A stretch of 16,345 bases of DNA from Cyclobacteriaceae bacterium (GTDB lineage Bacteria; Bacteroidota; Bacteroidia; Cytophagales; Cyclobacteriaceae). Both the position numbers and the translations under genes were made by a program. The DNA is taken from positions 1-16,345 of the forward strand of contig JANYDR010000122.1 of assembly GCA_025363495.1 (NCBI GenBank), given 5' to 3'. Positions 1 through 8,700 of this stretch are shown here, in pieces (the stretch's first letter is position 1; the number at the start of each line of letters is the position of its first letter). Below the pieces are notes generated by a model, which did no database searches, was not told the origin of the DNA, and worked only from the letters and a program-made list of their open reading frames with translations.

Positions 1-354
1 AAAATTTTCTTTAATGATAAGATCAGGATGGGCGCAATCTATGAATACATTCATGCGAATTTCGACAAGACCCCCAACGTCAATTATGTTGCCGAACATG
101 TTCATCTCAGCACGGCAGCATTTTGCAGGTATTTTAAAAAACAAACCAAGATGACATTTACAGACTTTGTGAATCAATATAGAGTAAGTCAGGCGAAGAC
201 TTTTTTATTGCAAAATAAAAACGTTTCTGAAACCTGCTATGCTGTTGGTTTTGAAAGTCTTTCCTACTTTAATAAAGTGTTTAAAAAGATTGCTGGTGAA
301 AATCCTTCTGAGTTTAAGAAGAGATATTTAAAGAAAATAAGTGAAAGTGTGTAA
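1..354 (+). CDS. AraC-family transcriptional regulator, C-terminal part (5' end outside window)
   Basis: The reading frame is open from the first base, so the gene starts upstream and the Met at base 28 is internal; residues K-I-F-F-N-D-K-I-R precede it. The visible part is the AraC/XylS DNA-binding domain of two helix-turn-helix units. The first lies around NYVAEHVHLSTAAFCRYFKK. The second is in the stretch with QYRVSQAK, then AVGFESLSYFNKVFKK and the family's usual G-x-x-P-S-E-F-K-K-R-Y ending. The sensor domain that would reveal the ligand is not in the window, so the signal is unknown. The gene converges on the short-chain dehydrogenase. Such regulator/oxidoreductase neighbours are common, but regulation of that gene by this protein is only inference. 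The family call is secure. Confidence 0.93.
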   Translation, partial: KIFFNDKIRMGAIYEYIHANFDKTPNVNYVAEHVHLSTAAFCRYFKKQTKMTFTDFVNQYRVSQAKTFLLQNKNVSETCYAVGFESLSYFNKVFKKIAGENPSEFKKRYLKKISESV

Positions 355-355
355 T

Positions 356-470
356 GCGTTTAAATGTATTGAGTAATTCTATTTAACAAAATAACTCCTG
401 ATTCGATCAAGACTCCATCCGCGCGCTCTGCGGTTAAATGTATTGGGTAGTGCCAAGACAAATGTATTTA
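356..470. repeat. Three short AAATGTATT direct repeats in a convergent intergenic region
   Basis: The 171-base gap between the two convergent genes (355-525) holds no credible ORF. It contains TTAAATGTATTGAGTA at 360-375, TTAAATGTATTGGGTA at 434-449 (one mismatch) and a shorter AAATGTATT at 460-468. The 16-base pair is 74 bases apart. I see no clear hairpin terminator for either gene. The copies could be a decayed local duplication or a protein-binding site; nothing here decides it. Confidence 0.5.
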
Positions 471-525
471 AGTTAACAAGATTGTTTTACTCAACAAAGG
501 TCATGGATCTGTTGCAAAAAAAGAT

Positions 526-1365
526 TCAACTCTCATTCGGGAAATCAGCCCCAACCGTTGTCTCCTCCCAGGCATCATAATCCTTCTTGAGTACTTCCAG
601 TTTATTGCGAGCGCCTTTCAAAGCAGCAACTCCCAATAACAAATGCAATGGCGGATGCTCTGACTCCACCGCCTTTACAATTGCAATTGCTGCGCGAACA
701 GGATCACCAGGCTGTTGACCGCTATAACCACGAATCGAATTTTTATTAGCGCCAGCAGAAGGAGAATAATCTTCTATCACGATCTTACTATTATTTGCTG
801 ATCTACCTGCCCAATCAGTCCGGAAACCACTTGGAGCAATTACCGTCACTTTAATACCTAAATGAGCAGTCTCTTTTGACAATGCTTCCGAATAGCCATC
901 AACAGCAAATTTTGTCGCATTATAAAAACCGACTGCCGGAAATCCAACCAGGCCCCCGATCGACGCAACGTTAAGAATATGCCCGCTTCGTTGTGCCCGC
1001 ATAATTGGTAACACGGCATTTGTCATTTTGGCTAATCCGAAGAAATTAATTTCAAACATTCTTCTTACTTCCGCTTCTTCACTTTCTTCAATGGCACCAA
1101 AATATCCTATACCGGCATTGTTTACCAGCATATCAATTCTTCCAAATTTTTGCTTCAGTGCGGAAACGGCGGAACTGATTTCGTCGGTATTAGTTACATC
1201 CAGTTTAAGTGCCAGAGCAGTAGAGGGATATTCTTTAATAATATCCTCAACATCTTTTGTGTTGCGCGCGGCTACACCAGCTTTGTAACCTGACTTTAAT
1301 ACCAATTTTGCCAGTTCCCGGCCGAAACCTGTAGAACAGCCTGTTATTAACCATACTTTATCCAT
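526..1365 (-). CDS. Classical short-chain dehydrogenase/reductase (SDR)
   Basis: A 279-residue cytoplasmic NAD(P)(H)-dependent oxidoreductase with a Rossmann fold. All classical SDR motifs are present: the nucleotide-binding TGCSTGFG at residues 8-15, D56 in LKLDV, NNAG at 82-85, the active-site Asn107 in INFFG, Ser135, and the YxxxK pair Tyr148/Lys152 in YNATK. Arg34 after the second strand (AAR) favours NADP(H) over NAD(H). PSGFRTDW at 179-185 follows the active site, as in the long C-terminal-loop subgroup often annotated simply as 'oxidoreductase'. The substrate cannot be told from sequence. The start is chosen at the Met directly before the Rossmann strand. The gene is divergent from the DUF58 operon across 136 bases and converges on the AraC regulator. 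No lesion is visible. Confidence 0.95.
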   Translation of the reverse strand: MDKVWLITGCSTGFGRELAKLVLKSGYKAGVAARNTKDVEDIIKEYPSTALALKLDVTNTDEISSAVSALKQKFGRIDMLVNNAGIGYFGAIEESEEAEVRRMFEINFFGLAKMTNAVLPIMRAQRSGHILNVASIGGLVGFPAVGFYNATKFAVDGYSEALSKETAHLGIKVTVIAPSGFRTDWAGRSANNSKIVIEDYSPSAGANKNSIRGYSGQQPGDPVRAAIAIVKAVESEHPPLHLLLGVAALKGARNKLEVLKKDYDAWEETTVGADFPNES

Positions 1366-1428
1366 AATCTGATTTTATTATCCCGGCAAGTCCGGAGTCT
1401 GTGCCGTACTACAATTCCCAATGGATTT

Positions 1429-1459
1429 TTGTTCAAAGATTTTTTGGTAATTATATTTT
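1429..1459 (+). promoter_or_regulatory. Candidate Bacteroidota-type promoter of the DUF58 operon
   Basis: TTG at 1429-1431 is followed after 20 bases by TATATTTT at 1452-1459. The phylum's consensus is a -33 TTG, about 19-21 bases, and a -7 TAnnTTTG; only the last base of the -7 box differs. Transcription would begin around 1466, giving a leader of roughly 35 bases before the start codon at 1502. It lies in the 136-base divergent region shared with the dehydrogenase gene, for which I could not pick a convincing promoter. Confidence 0.4.
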
Positions 1460-1501
1460 ACCTTTCTAAAATTCTGCACTTATTTTTCCGTTTAATCCCG
1501 C

Positions 1502-2878
1502 ATGCTGTTACGTCTCTCACTTTATTGGTTAAACAACCTTGTAATTCGCTGGCAATTACTGCTTACCATACTGGTATTATGGATGAGTAGTGCCTGGCTC
1601 AAAGCCCATTATGGACTGGATGATTCAAACATGTGGCTGGTGATGTACCAGTTTTTACGAATTGTTCAGTGGACAATTATCGGTCTCTTTTCGATCTGTT
1701 TGTTCACCGCCGGCGTTACATGGGCTATTTTTCTCTATAGCATAAAAAATAAAAAGACAGGAGTTCAGGTTCAGTTCGGAGACGGGCAGCGTGCGGAAGC
1801 TGGTTTCGTGACACTAATAATTACACTTAGTGGCGCGGTGATTCGTCCGCTTCTTGGCACTATTCGCGCACGCTTAATTTTTTCTGATAAGAAATTATCT
1901 GATGTCGTTATTCTGGACACGGATATTTTTAAGAAAAGAGGATTGTTGCGCCATGCAATCCGGGGAACCGGAAAAACACTTCTTCACGACCGTGGGATCT
2001 ACGACGTTGAAAAGGTGCATATCTTATTTTGTGATATGTTCAGTCTTGTCGCGCTCCCTTGCAGCGTTCCTTTCTCACAACAGCTTTACACCTTGCCTAA
2101 AGAACAGCAGTTAAGCAACATAAACGCTCAACCCAATACCACAGAAGAACAAAAGCACCGGATCGAAATTCCAAAGCGTGTGGAAGGAGAATACATCAGT
2201 TATAAAGAGTTTGAGTCCGGGGATAACATCAGAAGAATTGTCTGGAAGATCTATGCAAAGAGTGGACAATTGGTTGTGCGTGTACCCGAGACAAAAGATC
2301 CATACGCCTCCCATCTTTATTTTTACGCAAGCTTCTATGAGTCAATGGATTTGCAGGATGGCGTATTCGATACTGAATTATTGAATGTTTATAAAGATAA
2401 GGTTCGCAACTTATTTGAAGGCCTTCAAAAGAACGGTTATGATGTTCGTATTCCACAAGACCAGGAGATACCAAAGCTCTCCGGAATGAGTGATAAGAAA
2501 AATGAATTGTTTCAGATCACTGCAGCTTCATGGCAAAAAGCTAATCCTCCGTCAGCGTATGTAAGTGCCGGTAAGGCAGCCTTTGTTTGCCTGTCTGCAG
2601 TAACACCCGTTGCAGAGATTGAGGTCCTCCTTCGTACCTTGCCAATGACAGTTCCATTGGTAGTAGTGAAGTTGTCAGATGCAATATCTTCTCCATTTAA
2701 GATTGCGGTTAAAGATATTTTTTTCAGGCCAGAGAAGAATCCGGTGGATAAGCTTCGTAAACCCTGGTTGATATCTCCCTTGCGTCAGCGGATTCAGAAA
2801 AATGAGCATGATATTGAACGCGTATTAAAGCTTCGTGGAAATGGATGGTTGGTAAGTTCGATTGATATAACAAAGTGA
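1502..2878 (+). CDS. DUF58 domain membrane protein (MoxR-associated)
   Basis: A 458-residue protein and the first gene of a four-gene unit. Two hydrophobic N-terminal stretches (about residues 17-33 and 50-80) anchor it in the inner membrane. The DUF58 signature is at about 228-260, reading Y-K-E-F-E-S-G-D-N-I-R-R-I-V-W followed by KSGQLVVR, matching the family pattern of an (E)Y/F, GD, R-x-I-x-W and a basic/hydrophobic strand. DUF58 proteins resemble von Willebrand factor A-type folds and sit beside MoxR ATPases; their molecular role is not settled. The segment between the membrane helices and the signature (about 90-225) is probably a beta-rich domain, as in other members. There is no recognisable Shine-Dalgarno sequence before ATG 1502. 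The next gene starts 12 bases after the stop, so co-transcription is likely. The family assignment is firm, the function is not. Confidence 0.9.
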   Translation: MLLRLSLYWLNNLVIRWQLLLTILVLWMSSAWLKAHYGLDDSNMWLVMYQFLRIVQWTIIGLFSICLFTAGVTWAIFLYSIKNKKTGVQVQFGDGQRAEAGFVTLIITLSGAVIRPLLGTIRARLIFSDKKLSDVVILDTDIFKKRGLLRHAIRGTGKTLLHDRGIYDVEKVHILFCDMFSLVALPCSVPFSQQLYTLPKEQQLSNINAQPNTTEEQKHRIEIPKRVEGEYISYKEFESGDNIRRIVWKIYAKSGQLVVRVPETKDPYASHLYFYASFYESMDLQDGVFDTELLNVYKDKVRNLFEGLQKNGYDVRIPQDQEIPKLSGMSDKKNELFQITAASWQKANPPSAYVSAGKAAFVCLSAVTPVAEIEVLLRTLPMTVPLVVVKLSDAISSPFKIAVKDIFFRPEKNPVDKLRKPWLISPLRQRIQKNEHDIERVLKLRGNGWLVSSIDITK

Positions 2879-2890
2879 TTCTGAAAGAAT

Positions 2891-5569
2891 ATGCAAGATA
2901 GGATAGTGCAGTTATTGATTCGGTGGTTATTTGTTGTCGTTCCAACGGTGGTCATTGGTTACGTTACGCTGGTGTACGTAAATTTTTCCTATACAGCTTT
3001 AAATTCAAGTGTATTAAGTCAGGCTTTATTTTTTAGCACTGGTCTCCTGATTGCATATTCTCTTTATTTTTTTCGAATACGATGGATTATTACATTCCTC
3101 CTTCTTTGGTTTGCTTATTGGCTCATCGGTAAAATAATTGTTAAGCTGCCGGGTGAGTTTGATGTATTCTACGCAACGGCAAGATTTCAATTATATTCCG
3201 CGCTTTTCATTTTTGGATGGATCTTTGGATTTCTCCTGGTCCGGGTAAGATATTCCTACATTATTCTTTTTGGACTTCTTGCAGTGGCTACAATGGTAGC
3301 GATATCAAACACAATTGATATAAGTATATCATACATTCTTTTTCATCTCGTACCGGTAATTGTATATGGATTGTACATGCTCTTCGTATCACCGGTGCTT
3401 GTGTACGATGTGGAAATGGATATTAAGAAGTCCGGAAGGCTGCTTCTTCGCTTTTCGCTTTTCCTTTTATTAGTGATCCTGGCCTTTCTTTTTGTCGGTA
3501 AAATTTTCACAGAAGACCTGAAAGCGGTTGAAAAAGAGCTTGTTGCACGTGGCGCTAAGTCAGATAAAGAAGGTGATAAGGAGAAGAAAGACGGAGGATA
3601 TGATCAGCGGAATGGATTAATGGAAAAGCCAAATAAGGATGATGGCTACAAATTAAAAGACACAATGAAGATCAGCTCAAAGATGAGCCAATCCGATCAA
3701 TTGATGTTCTGTAGCAGAATAGATAATTACTTTCCAGACGGCACTCCCCAACCTTTATACTTTGTGTATCATTATTTAACGAAGTACGATCAGGCACAGG
3801 AGAGTTTTATACGCGATGCAAACGCTCCCTTCCTGGATGAATTTGATGCAGATCCATCGGAGGTTGGTATTTTTCATTCCAGGCAGGATAGTTCTATAAT
3901 TAAGAATTCGTTGGGAAGGAAGAAAAGAATGATTGTGGAGTCGGAGGTATACCTCTCATCGAATACGTGGAAACATGCGTTGCTTGCACCTGCCAGCGCT
4001 TTTTATGTTCAATCTATTCCGGTTGAAAAAGATTTTCAAAAGACATTTCTATCAGCCTATAAAGTTAAATCCTATACATCGGAATTGAATAACGCTTATT
4101 ACGTATATAATCCATCCGCTAATCCGGCATTGGAAGATATTCAGGCTGAACGATTCAATGAATTGCGAACGGTAAATAATTACGACAACGTCGATTCGAA
4201 ATTATATAAATACTATACGGATATGCCCACGGGCGTAATCTATGATTCAATATCAAAACTCGCGAAGAAAATAAGCGCAGGCATTGTTCGCCCTGTAGAT
4301 AAAGTAATCGCCGTTCAGAATTTCTTTTTGGAGCGTGACAAAAAAGGTAAACGCATTTTCAGATATACGTTGAAGCCAGGTAGTCCTAGTGATCCCAATA
4401 TTCCAAACACATCCATGCTGAGTGATTTTCTTTTCAAAACGCATGCAGGATATTGTACTTATTATGCCGGTGCTTCACTTTTCCTTTTGCGCTCGATGGG
4501 TATACCTGCGCGTTTTACGACAGGCTTTGCTACTATCAATCGAAGTGATAAGAATAAAGGTTGGTACTGGTTCTACGCGAGTCAGGCTCATGCATGGACT
4601 CAGGTATATTTCCCGGGTTATGGTTGGATGGATTTTGATATGACCATCGGAAATGAGGATCAGCAAAATGCTCCACGTCCCGATGGAACCCCACCACTTC
4701 CGCCTCCTGATCCATGGCTTGTGTTAAATGCTAAAGCGGAATCAGCTCCTGATCTTAACCTTAAACGACTCGAAGTTTCGTTTGACAACATTATCTACTT
4801 TGATAGGAAGTACGTGTTGAACAAACCTGTTACCAGAATAATTGATGTGTCAATGTGCCGGGTGCTGTACGATAAAAAAGATACGACCTTGTCAGCTCTT
4901 ACAGAAGGGGATTCTGTAATTGTTGTATCCTATAAAGATGAAGCGAAGACAATTCCTAAACCAAGAAAGGGTGTGTCTATCGAAAGCCAGGTAGATGCCT
5001 TCCCAAAACCCATTGTTGCCGATGAAATTCACATCAAGCCGAAGCCAAAGAGTGAGAAGAAAGATCCTGTTAAGAACGATCAGCAAAAGGCAAAGGAAAA
5101 GGAAATGACGTGGAAGGAGATTCTGGTATTGGCAACTGAGATCATACTCAGCGCGGTTGTCCTTATCTTCCTGCTCCCACTGTTATTTTTGATCTACCTC
5201 GTCACCAGAGCAGCGATGGCAAGGAACCCTGCTTTAAAAGCCGATGGAATATATCAATCAGCTTTGTATCAATTCCATATGGCCGGCGTTGAAAGGTCCA
5301 CTGAAACACCACTTGACTATGCCAGAACGAAAGTTGATCCGGTCTTTCACTCAAACTTCCAGGAATTTATGACTGTTTACCTCCGACTTAAATATGGAAG
5401 AGGTACACTGCGTGACGGAGATGAAGAGATCATTAACAACTTTGCGAAAGTTGCCGGATCATCCGTCCGGAAGACAAAAGGATTTTTCAGGTTAGCATTA
5501 AACTATTTCAATATTGTGCTGGCCAGCCGGTACTTTTTACAATCAGATAAAAACGAATACGAAAATTAA
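2891..5569 (+). CDS. TgpA-like membrane transglutaminase-fold protein with C-terminal DUF4129-like region
   Basis: An 892-residue polytopic protein. About seven hydrophobic segments fill residues 8-205, followed by a charged K/D/E-rich linker (about 220-255) and a large presumably periplasmic part. The transglutaminase-like core carries a complete Cys-His-Asp triad: Cys522 in HAGYCTYYAG, His567 in QAHAWTQVYFPGYGW and Asp583 in MDFDMT. A Pro-rich stretch (PPLPPPDPW) follows. A last membrane helix at about 744-773 returns the chain to the cytoplasm, where about 785-870 (TPLDYARTKV, YLRLKYG) resembles DUF4129. This architecture matches the TgpA family, whose Pseudomonas aeruginosa member also lies beside MoxR and DUF58 genes. 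A protease, transamidase or peptide-modifying activity is possible; the substrate is unknown. The gene lies 12 bases after the DUF58 gene and 8 bases before the MoxR gene. Confidence 0.9.
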   Translation: MQDRIVQLLIRWLFVVVPTVVIGYVTLVYVNFSYTALNSSVLSQALFFSTGLLIAYSLYFFRIRWIITFLLLWFAYWLIGKIIVKLPGEFDVFYATARFQLYSALFIFGWIFGFLLVRVRYSYIILFGLLAVATMVAISNTIDISISYILFHLVPVIVYGLYMLFVSPVLVYDVEMDIKKSGRLLLRFSLFLLLVILAFLFVGKIFTEDLKAVEKELVARGAKSDKEGDKEKKDGGYDQRNGLMEKPNKDDGYKLKDTMKISSKMSQSDQLMFCSRIDNYFPDGTPQPLYFVYHYLTKYDQAQESFIRDANAPFLDEFDADPSEVGIFHSRQDSSIIKNSLGRKKRMIVESEVYLSSNTWKHALLAPASAFYVQSIPVEKDFQKTFLSAYKVKSYTSELNNAYYVYNPSANPALEDIQAERFNELRTVNNYDNVDSKLYKYYTDMPTGVIYDSISKLAKKISAGIVRPVDKVIAVQNFFLERDKKGKRIFRYTLKPGSPSDPNIPNTSMLSDFLFKTHAGYCTYYAGASLFLLRSMGIPARFTTGFATINRSDKNKGWYWFYASQAHAWTQVYFPGYGWMDFDMTIGNEDQQNAPRPDGTPPLPPPDPWLVLNAKAESAPDLNLKRLEVSFDNIIYFDRKYVLNKPVTRIIDVSMCRVLYDKKDTTLSALTEGDSVIVVSYKDEAKTIPKPRKGVSIESQVDAFPKPIVADEIHIKPKPKSEKKDPVKNDQQKAKEKEMTWKEILVLATEIILSAVVLIFLLPLLFLIYLVTRAAMARNPALKADGIYQSALYQFHMAGVERSTETPLDYARTKVDPVFHSNFQEFMTVYLRLKYGRGTLRDGDEEIINNFAKVAGSSVRKTKGFFRLALNYFNIVLASRYFLQSDKNEYEN

Positions 5570-5577
5570 TCACCGTT

Positions 5578-6585
5578 ATGAACGAAAGCACTCATTCAGC
5601 CAGTCAAAGCGCCAAGCTTATTACATTGAGCGAAAACATTGGAAAGATTATTCGCGGCAAACCTCAGGAGATAAAGTACGTGATTACGGCACTTCTTGCC
5701 AAAGGTCATATTCTTCTCGAAGATAATCCGGGTGCTGGAAAAACTGTACTTGCCAAAACATTAGCGCAGTCTATTTCAGAAGGTGTTGCGGATTATCATC
5801 CATCAACCGGAGGAGGTGTAGCATTCAAGCGTATTCAGTTTACACCAGATCTTTTACCTATGGATCTGATCGGTTCATACATATTTGATGAAGAGAAGAA
5901 GGATTTTGTCTTTAAGAAAGGGCCGTTATTTACGCACGTTCTTCTGGCGGATGAGATAAACCGTGCCTCGCCGAAAGTTCAGAGTGCATTGCTGGAGTGT
6001 ATGGCAGAAAATCAGATCTCAGCCGGTGACACTACTTTTCAACTGGACAGGTTCTTCTTTACAATTGCGACCCAGAATCCAATCGAAATGGAAGGCACTT
6101 ATCCTTTGCCGACGGCCCAGCTTGATCGCTTTTATATGAAGATCACCTTTGGATATGTTACGGAAGAAGTAGAGCTCGATATTTATAATAACTACTTAAC
6201 TATTGGTGATGTTAAAGCCACCATACATCAGGTGCTTACATACAATGATATAATTGCCCTGCAGCAAGAGGCTGAAAATGTTTATGTACATCCTGAGCTG
6301 GTAAAATCAATTGTAAAACTGGTACAGGCTACACGTCATCATCCTGAAATAGCATTGGGTTGCTCCACTCGTGGAGGAATTACATTTATCAAATGTCTTA
6401 AAGCGTGGGCATTGGTCAACCAGCGGGATTACGTAATTGAGGATGACATTCGCGCACTGGCTCAACCTGTTTTGCATCACCGCCTTATTTTCCGCAACCG
6501 TGAGGCTTCGAAAGTAGCATTGCTGCAAATTGTTGATCAGGAAGTAAATCGTCTTGCAAAGCTCGGTATCTCTACAAATAAATAG
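5578..6585 (+). CDS. MoxR family AAA+ ATPase
   Basis: A 335-residue cytoplasmic AAA+ ATPase, full length for the MoxR family. Walker A is EDNPGAGKT with Lys55. Walker B is LLADEINRASPKVQSALLE with Asp125/Glu126. The sensor-1 segment is ATQNPIEMEGTYPLPTAQLDRF (TQNP at 165-168), ending in the family's conserved LDRF. The C-terminal lid contains CSTRGG and the V-E-D-D-I-R-A-L-A motif. MoxR proteins act as ATP-driven chaperones or activators of partner proteins, typically DUF58 or VWA proteins encoded alongside. Here the DUF58 and transglutaminase proteins are the obvious partners. Unlike the common MoxR-first order, the ATPase is third in the unit. Spacing is 8 bases to the upstream gene and 4 bases to the next start codon at 6590. 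Confidence 0.96.
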   Translation: MNESTHSASQSAKLITLSENIGKIIRGKPQEIKYVITALLAKGHILLEDNPGAGKTVLAKTLAQSISEGVADYHPSTGGGVAFKRIQFTPDLLPMDLIGSYIFDEEKKDFVFKKGPLFTHVLLADEINRASPKVQSALLECMAENQISAGDTTFQLDRFFFTIATQNPIEMEGTYPLPTAQLDRFYMKITFGYVTEEVELDIYNNYLTIGDVKATIHQVLTYNDIIALQQEAENVYVHPELVKSIVKLVQATRHHPEIALGCSTRGGITFIKCLKAWALVNQRDYVIEDDIRALAQPVLHHRLIFRNREASKVALLQIVDQEVNRLAKLGISTNK

Positions 6586-6589
6586 CATT

Positions 6590-8623
6590 ATGCAAACGCG
6601 TATTAATTGCTTGCGTTTCTGTTCTGTTTTGTTTCTGGTTTTTGTATCAGCGTACAATTCATTTGCGCAATCAAGCATACGCGATGCTATTGATCAGGAG
6701 CGCAGTGGGAAAATGTCGTTCTATGATGAGAAGACATTTGAGAAGGCCCGCAGTTTTGTGCGTCGTGATAGTACTTATTATGTCGGGCACATGTTTCAAG
6801 GTGCTTATCTTTTTTTCAGGGCCAACGATAAATTAGGTTTTACGCAAGCGATTACGCCTCTCAAAAAAGCATTGCGCCTGATGGAAAAGGATTTTGATAA
6901 GCAATTACGGACACGGTCTAATAACTATTATGATTATAGCGCTGTCTATCGTTATCATAATGACTATGGTCTGATTGCCTATATGCTGGAAACTGCCTAT
7001 CAGAATATTGAGATGCCGGACAAAGCCATGGAAGTATTGTACCATGTGCGCGATAGGAATTTCCAGTTGGAGCAAAGCATCAGTTCGTATAATACGATGG
7101 CGTGGATTTTTCATCGCAACCGAGTTTATACTTCGAAGCAATTCCCTTTTCTTAAAAATTCTGTGAAAGAGAATGTGTCAATGGCAAATAAGTATCTTGA
7201 TTCTGCTCTTCTGAAAATCTATGATGATAATGCACTTAACACGGGCTTGTTTGATCCTGCCTATCTCAACAGGCAATATCTTGCTACGTTTCATTATAAG
7301 GCCATGATTTATGATTACAAACTTGAAATTGATTCGGCCAACTATTTCTATAATGAATTGATCCGCAATGACGCGGTCTCCAGTAATAACTATGCTGAAT
7401 TCAAATTAGCAATGGGCGAATTCAACGAAGCGGATGAATTTTTTAAAGAAGCTGAACAGAAGGAATTCGGTGGAGAGAAAAACACAAAAGAATATTTCTA
7501 CATGCGCGGAACGTTGAATACATATCGTGCTCATCCCGAAGAAGCAGATTCTCTTTTAAGAAAAGTTTTAAAAGAGCAAGGCGCAACGCCGGGTTTTGGC
7601 TGGCATTCGATTGGACTTGCAAGAGCATTACACTATGAAGGACTAACTGATGAAAGTCAGGAGCATGCAAACAAAGCTTCCAGGTTTCAGGAATTGCACA
7701 TTGGTACAACCTGGGGTCAGGAGCAATACAACCTGGCAGTAGCTTCGTTGAATTATCTCAATCAGCTGCAGTTCGAAAAAGAGTACTTTTTTGAGAATGA
7801 TGAGTGGTGGTTCTGGCTCAATCCCGTCAATTGGTATAAGTGGATCAGCTATTCACTGGAAATTCATCATTATAAAATGCTATTGGCGTCTCTTATTGCG
7901 GAAGATCCGGAGCGTGAGCAGGTTATCTATACCATTTTCTCTCCTGAGAATCTTATCTCGTTTGATGAAGTGGGCTCAGCAATTGACGGATTTGGTAATG
8001 AATATTTTATTAAGGTTTATAAAAAATTGTTGGATACTGACAAGCGACCAAGACTAAAAAAATATTTCCGCTACTTTCTTGGTAAACTTTACCTGGCGGA
8101 GAGAGATAAATCAGAAGCAAGAAAATATTTCGAATCAGTCCTTAAAGACAAGGAAAGAGGTGATGAATACCAACATCTGCTTTACGCCAGAGTGTTTGAA
8201 GGAATGGCAAAGGCAAGCTCAAATGATAATGAAAGACAACAATGGACATTGATGTTCTATGAGACGTTCCCTCAATTGGTCCCGTTTTCAGATCTGAAGA
8301 TGAGTTTTCGACTTAATGTGGGCGGGCAAATGGAATCATCTGTTTCAAAGGATATTGTAAGCGATATGAAAAATTGCACTATTGATTTTGATGGTGGAAA
8401 TGAGTCTCCAATAGTTTCTATACAATTTTCAGAAACGACTGAAGGAGTTGATATAAACTATATAGTCGAGTCTTCTGATAAGAGCAGGATTTTACGTCAG
8501 GGCTCTCTTCAGATCAACAGGAACGAATCTGAAAATGCCGGTAGAATACTGGCCTACAGTTTATTTGGCATCAATAAAAAGAAAATCGGTGAAGAACCGC
8601 CTGTAGCGAAACCCGCGGTATGA
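6590..8623 (+). CDS. Exported TPR-like repeat protein of unknown function (MoxR operon)
   Basis: The start is set at ATG 6590 rather than at an upstream in-frame Met at 6554, because 6590 begins a clear signal peptide and avoids overlapping the MoxR gene. The product is 677 residues. The signal peptide is MQTRINCLRF, a hydrophobic run and SAYNSFA, with probable cleavage after Ala26 before Gln. The mature part is largely alpha-helical with tetratricopeptide-like helix pairs, for example around 'EADSLLRKVLKEQ' and 'LGKLYLAERDKSEARKYFE'. A striking aromatic patch, DEWWFWLNPVNWYKW, has five Trp in 14 residues near residues 405-418. The last ~100 residues look beta-rich. I do not recognise a named family. 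The four-base gap to the MoxR gene implies co-translation, so an envelope scaffold for the membrane-bound partners is a reasonable inference. There is no lipoprotein Cys after the signal. Confidence 0.82.
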   Translation: MQTRINCLRFCSVLFLVFVSAYNSFAQSSIRDAIDQERSGKMSFYDEKTFEKARSFVRRDSTYYVGHMFQGAYLFFRANDKLGFTQAITPLKKALRLMEKDFDKQLRTRSNNYYDYSAVYRYHNDYGLIAYMLETAYQNIEMPDKAMEVLYHVRDRNFQLEQSISSYNTMAWIFHRNRVYTSKQFPFLKNSVKENVSMANKYLDSALLKIYDDNALNTGLFDPAYLNRQYLATFHYKAMIYDYKLEIDSANYFYNELIRNDAVSSNNYAEFKLAMGEFNEADEFFKEAEQKEFGGEKNTKEYFYMRGTLNTYRAHPEEADSLLRKVLKEQGATPGFGWHSIGLARALHYEGLTDESQEHANKASRFQELHIGTTWGQEQYNLAVASLNYLNQLQFEKEYFFENDEWWFWLNPVNWYKWISYSLEIHHYKMLLASLIAEDPEREQVIYTIFSPENLISFDEVGSAIDGFGNEYFIKVYKKLLDTDKRPRLKKYFRYFLGKLYLAERDKSEARKYFESVLKDKERGDEYQHLLYARVFEGMAKASSNDNERQQWTLMFYETFPQLVPFSDLKMSFRLNVGGQMESSVSKDIVSDMKNCTIDFDGGNESPIVSIQFSETTEGVDINYIVESSDKSRILRQGSLQINRNESENAGRILAYSLFGINKKKIGEEPPVAKPAV

Positions 8624-8700
8624 TTTTTTCTGAGGATATTATAGGTCTGATACCATAGTCACGATTCTCTTTTTTAATTTAATAGACTAAATATCCTTTC

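Noticed and set aside
1028..1288. Plus-strand frame antisense to the dehydrogenase
   Set aside because: It is a shadow of a gene whose SDR motifs are complete on the other strand.
6554..6589. Upstream Met (6554) as start of the exported TPR-like protein
   Set aside because: It would overlap the MoxR gene by 32 bases and place 12 residues before a well-formed signal peptide beginning at 6590.
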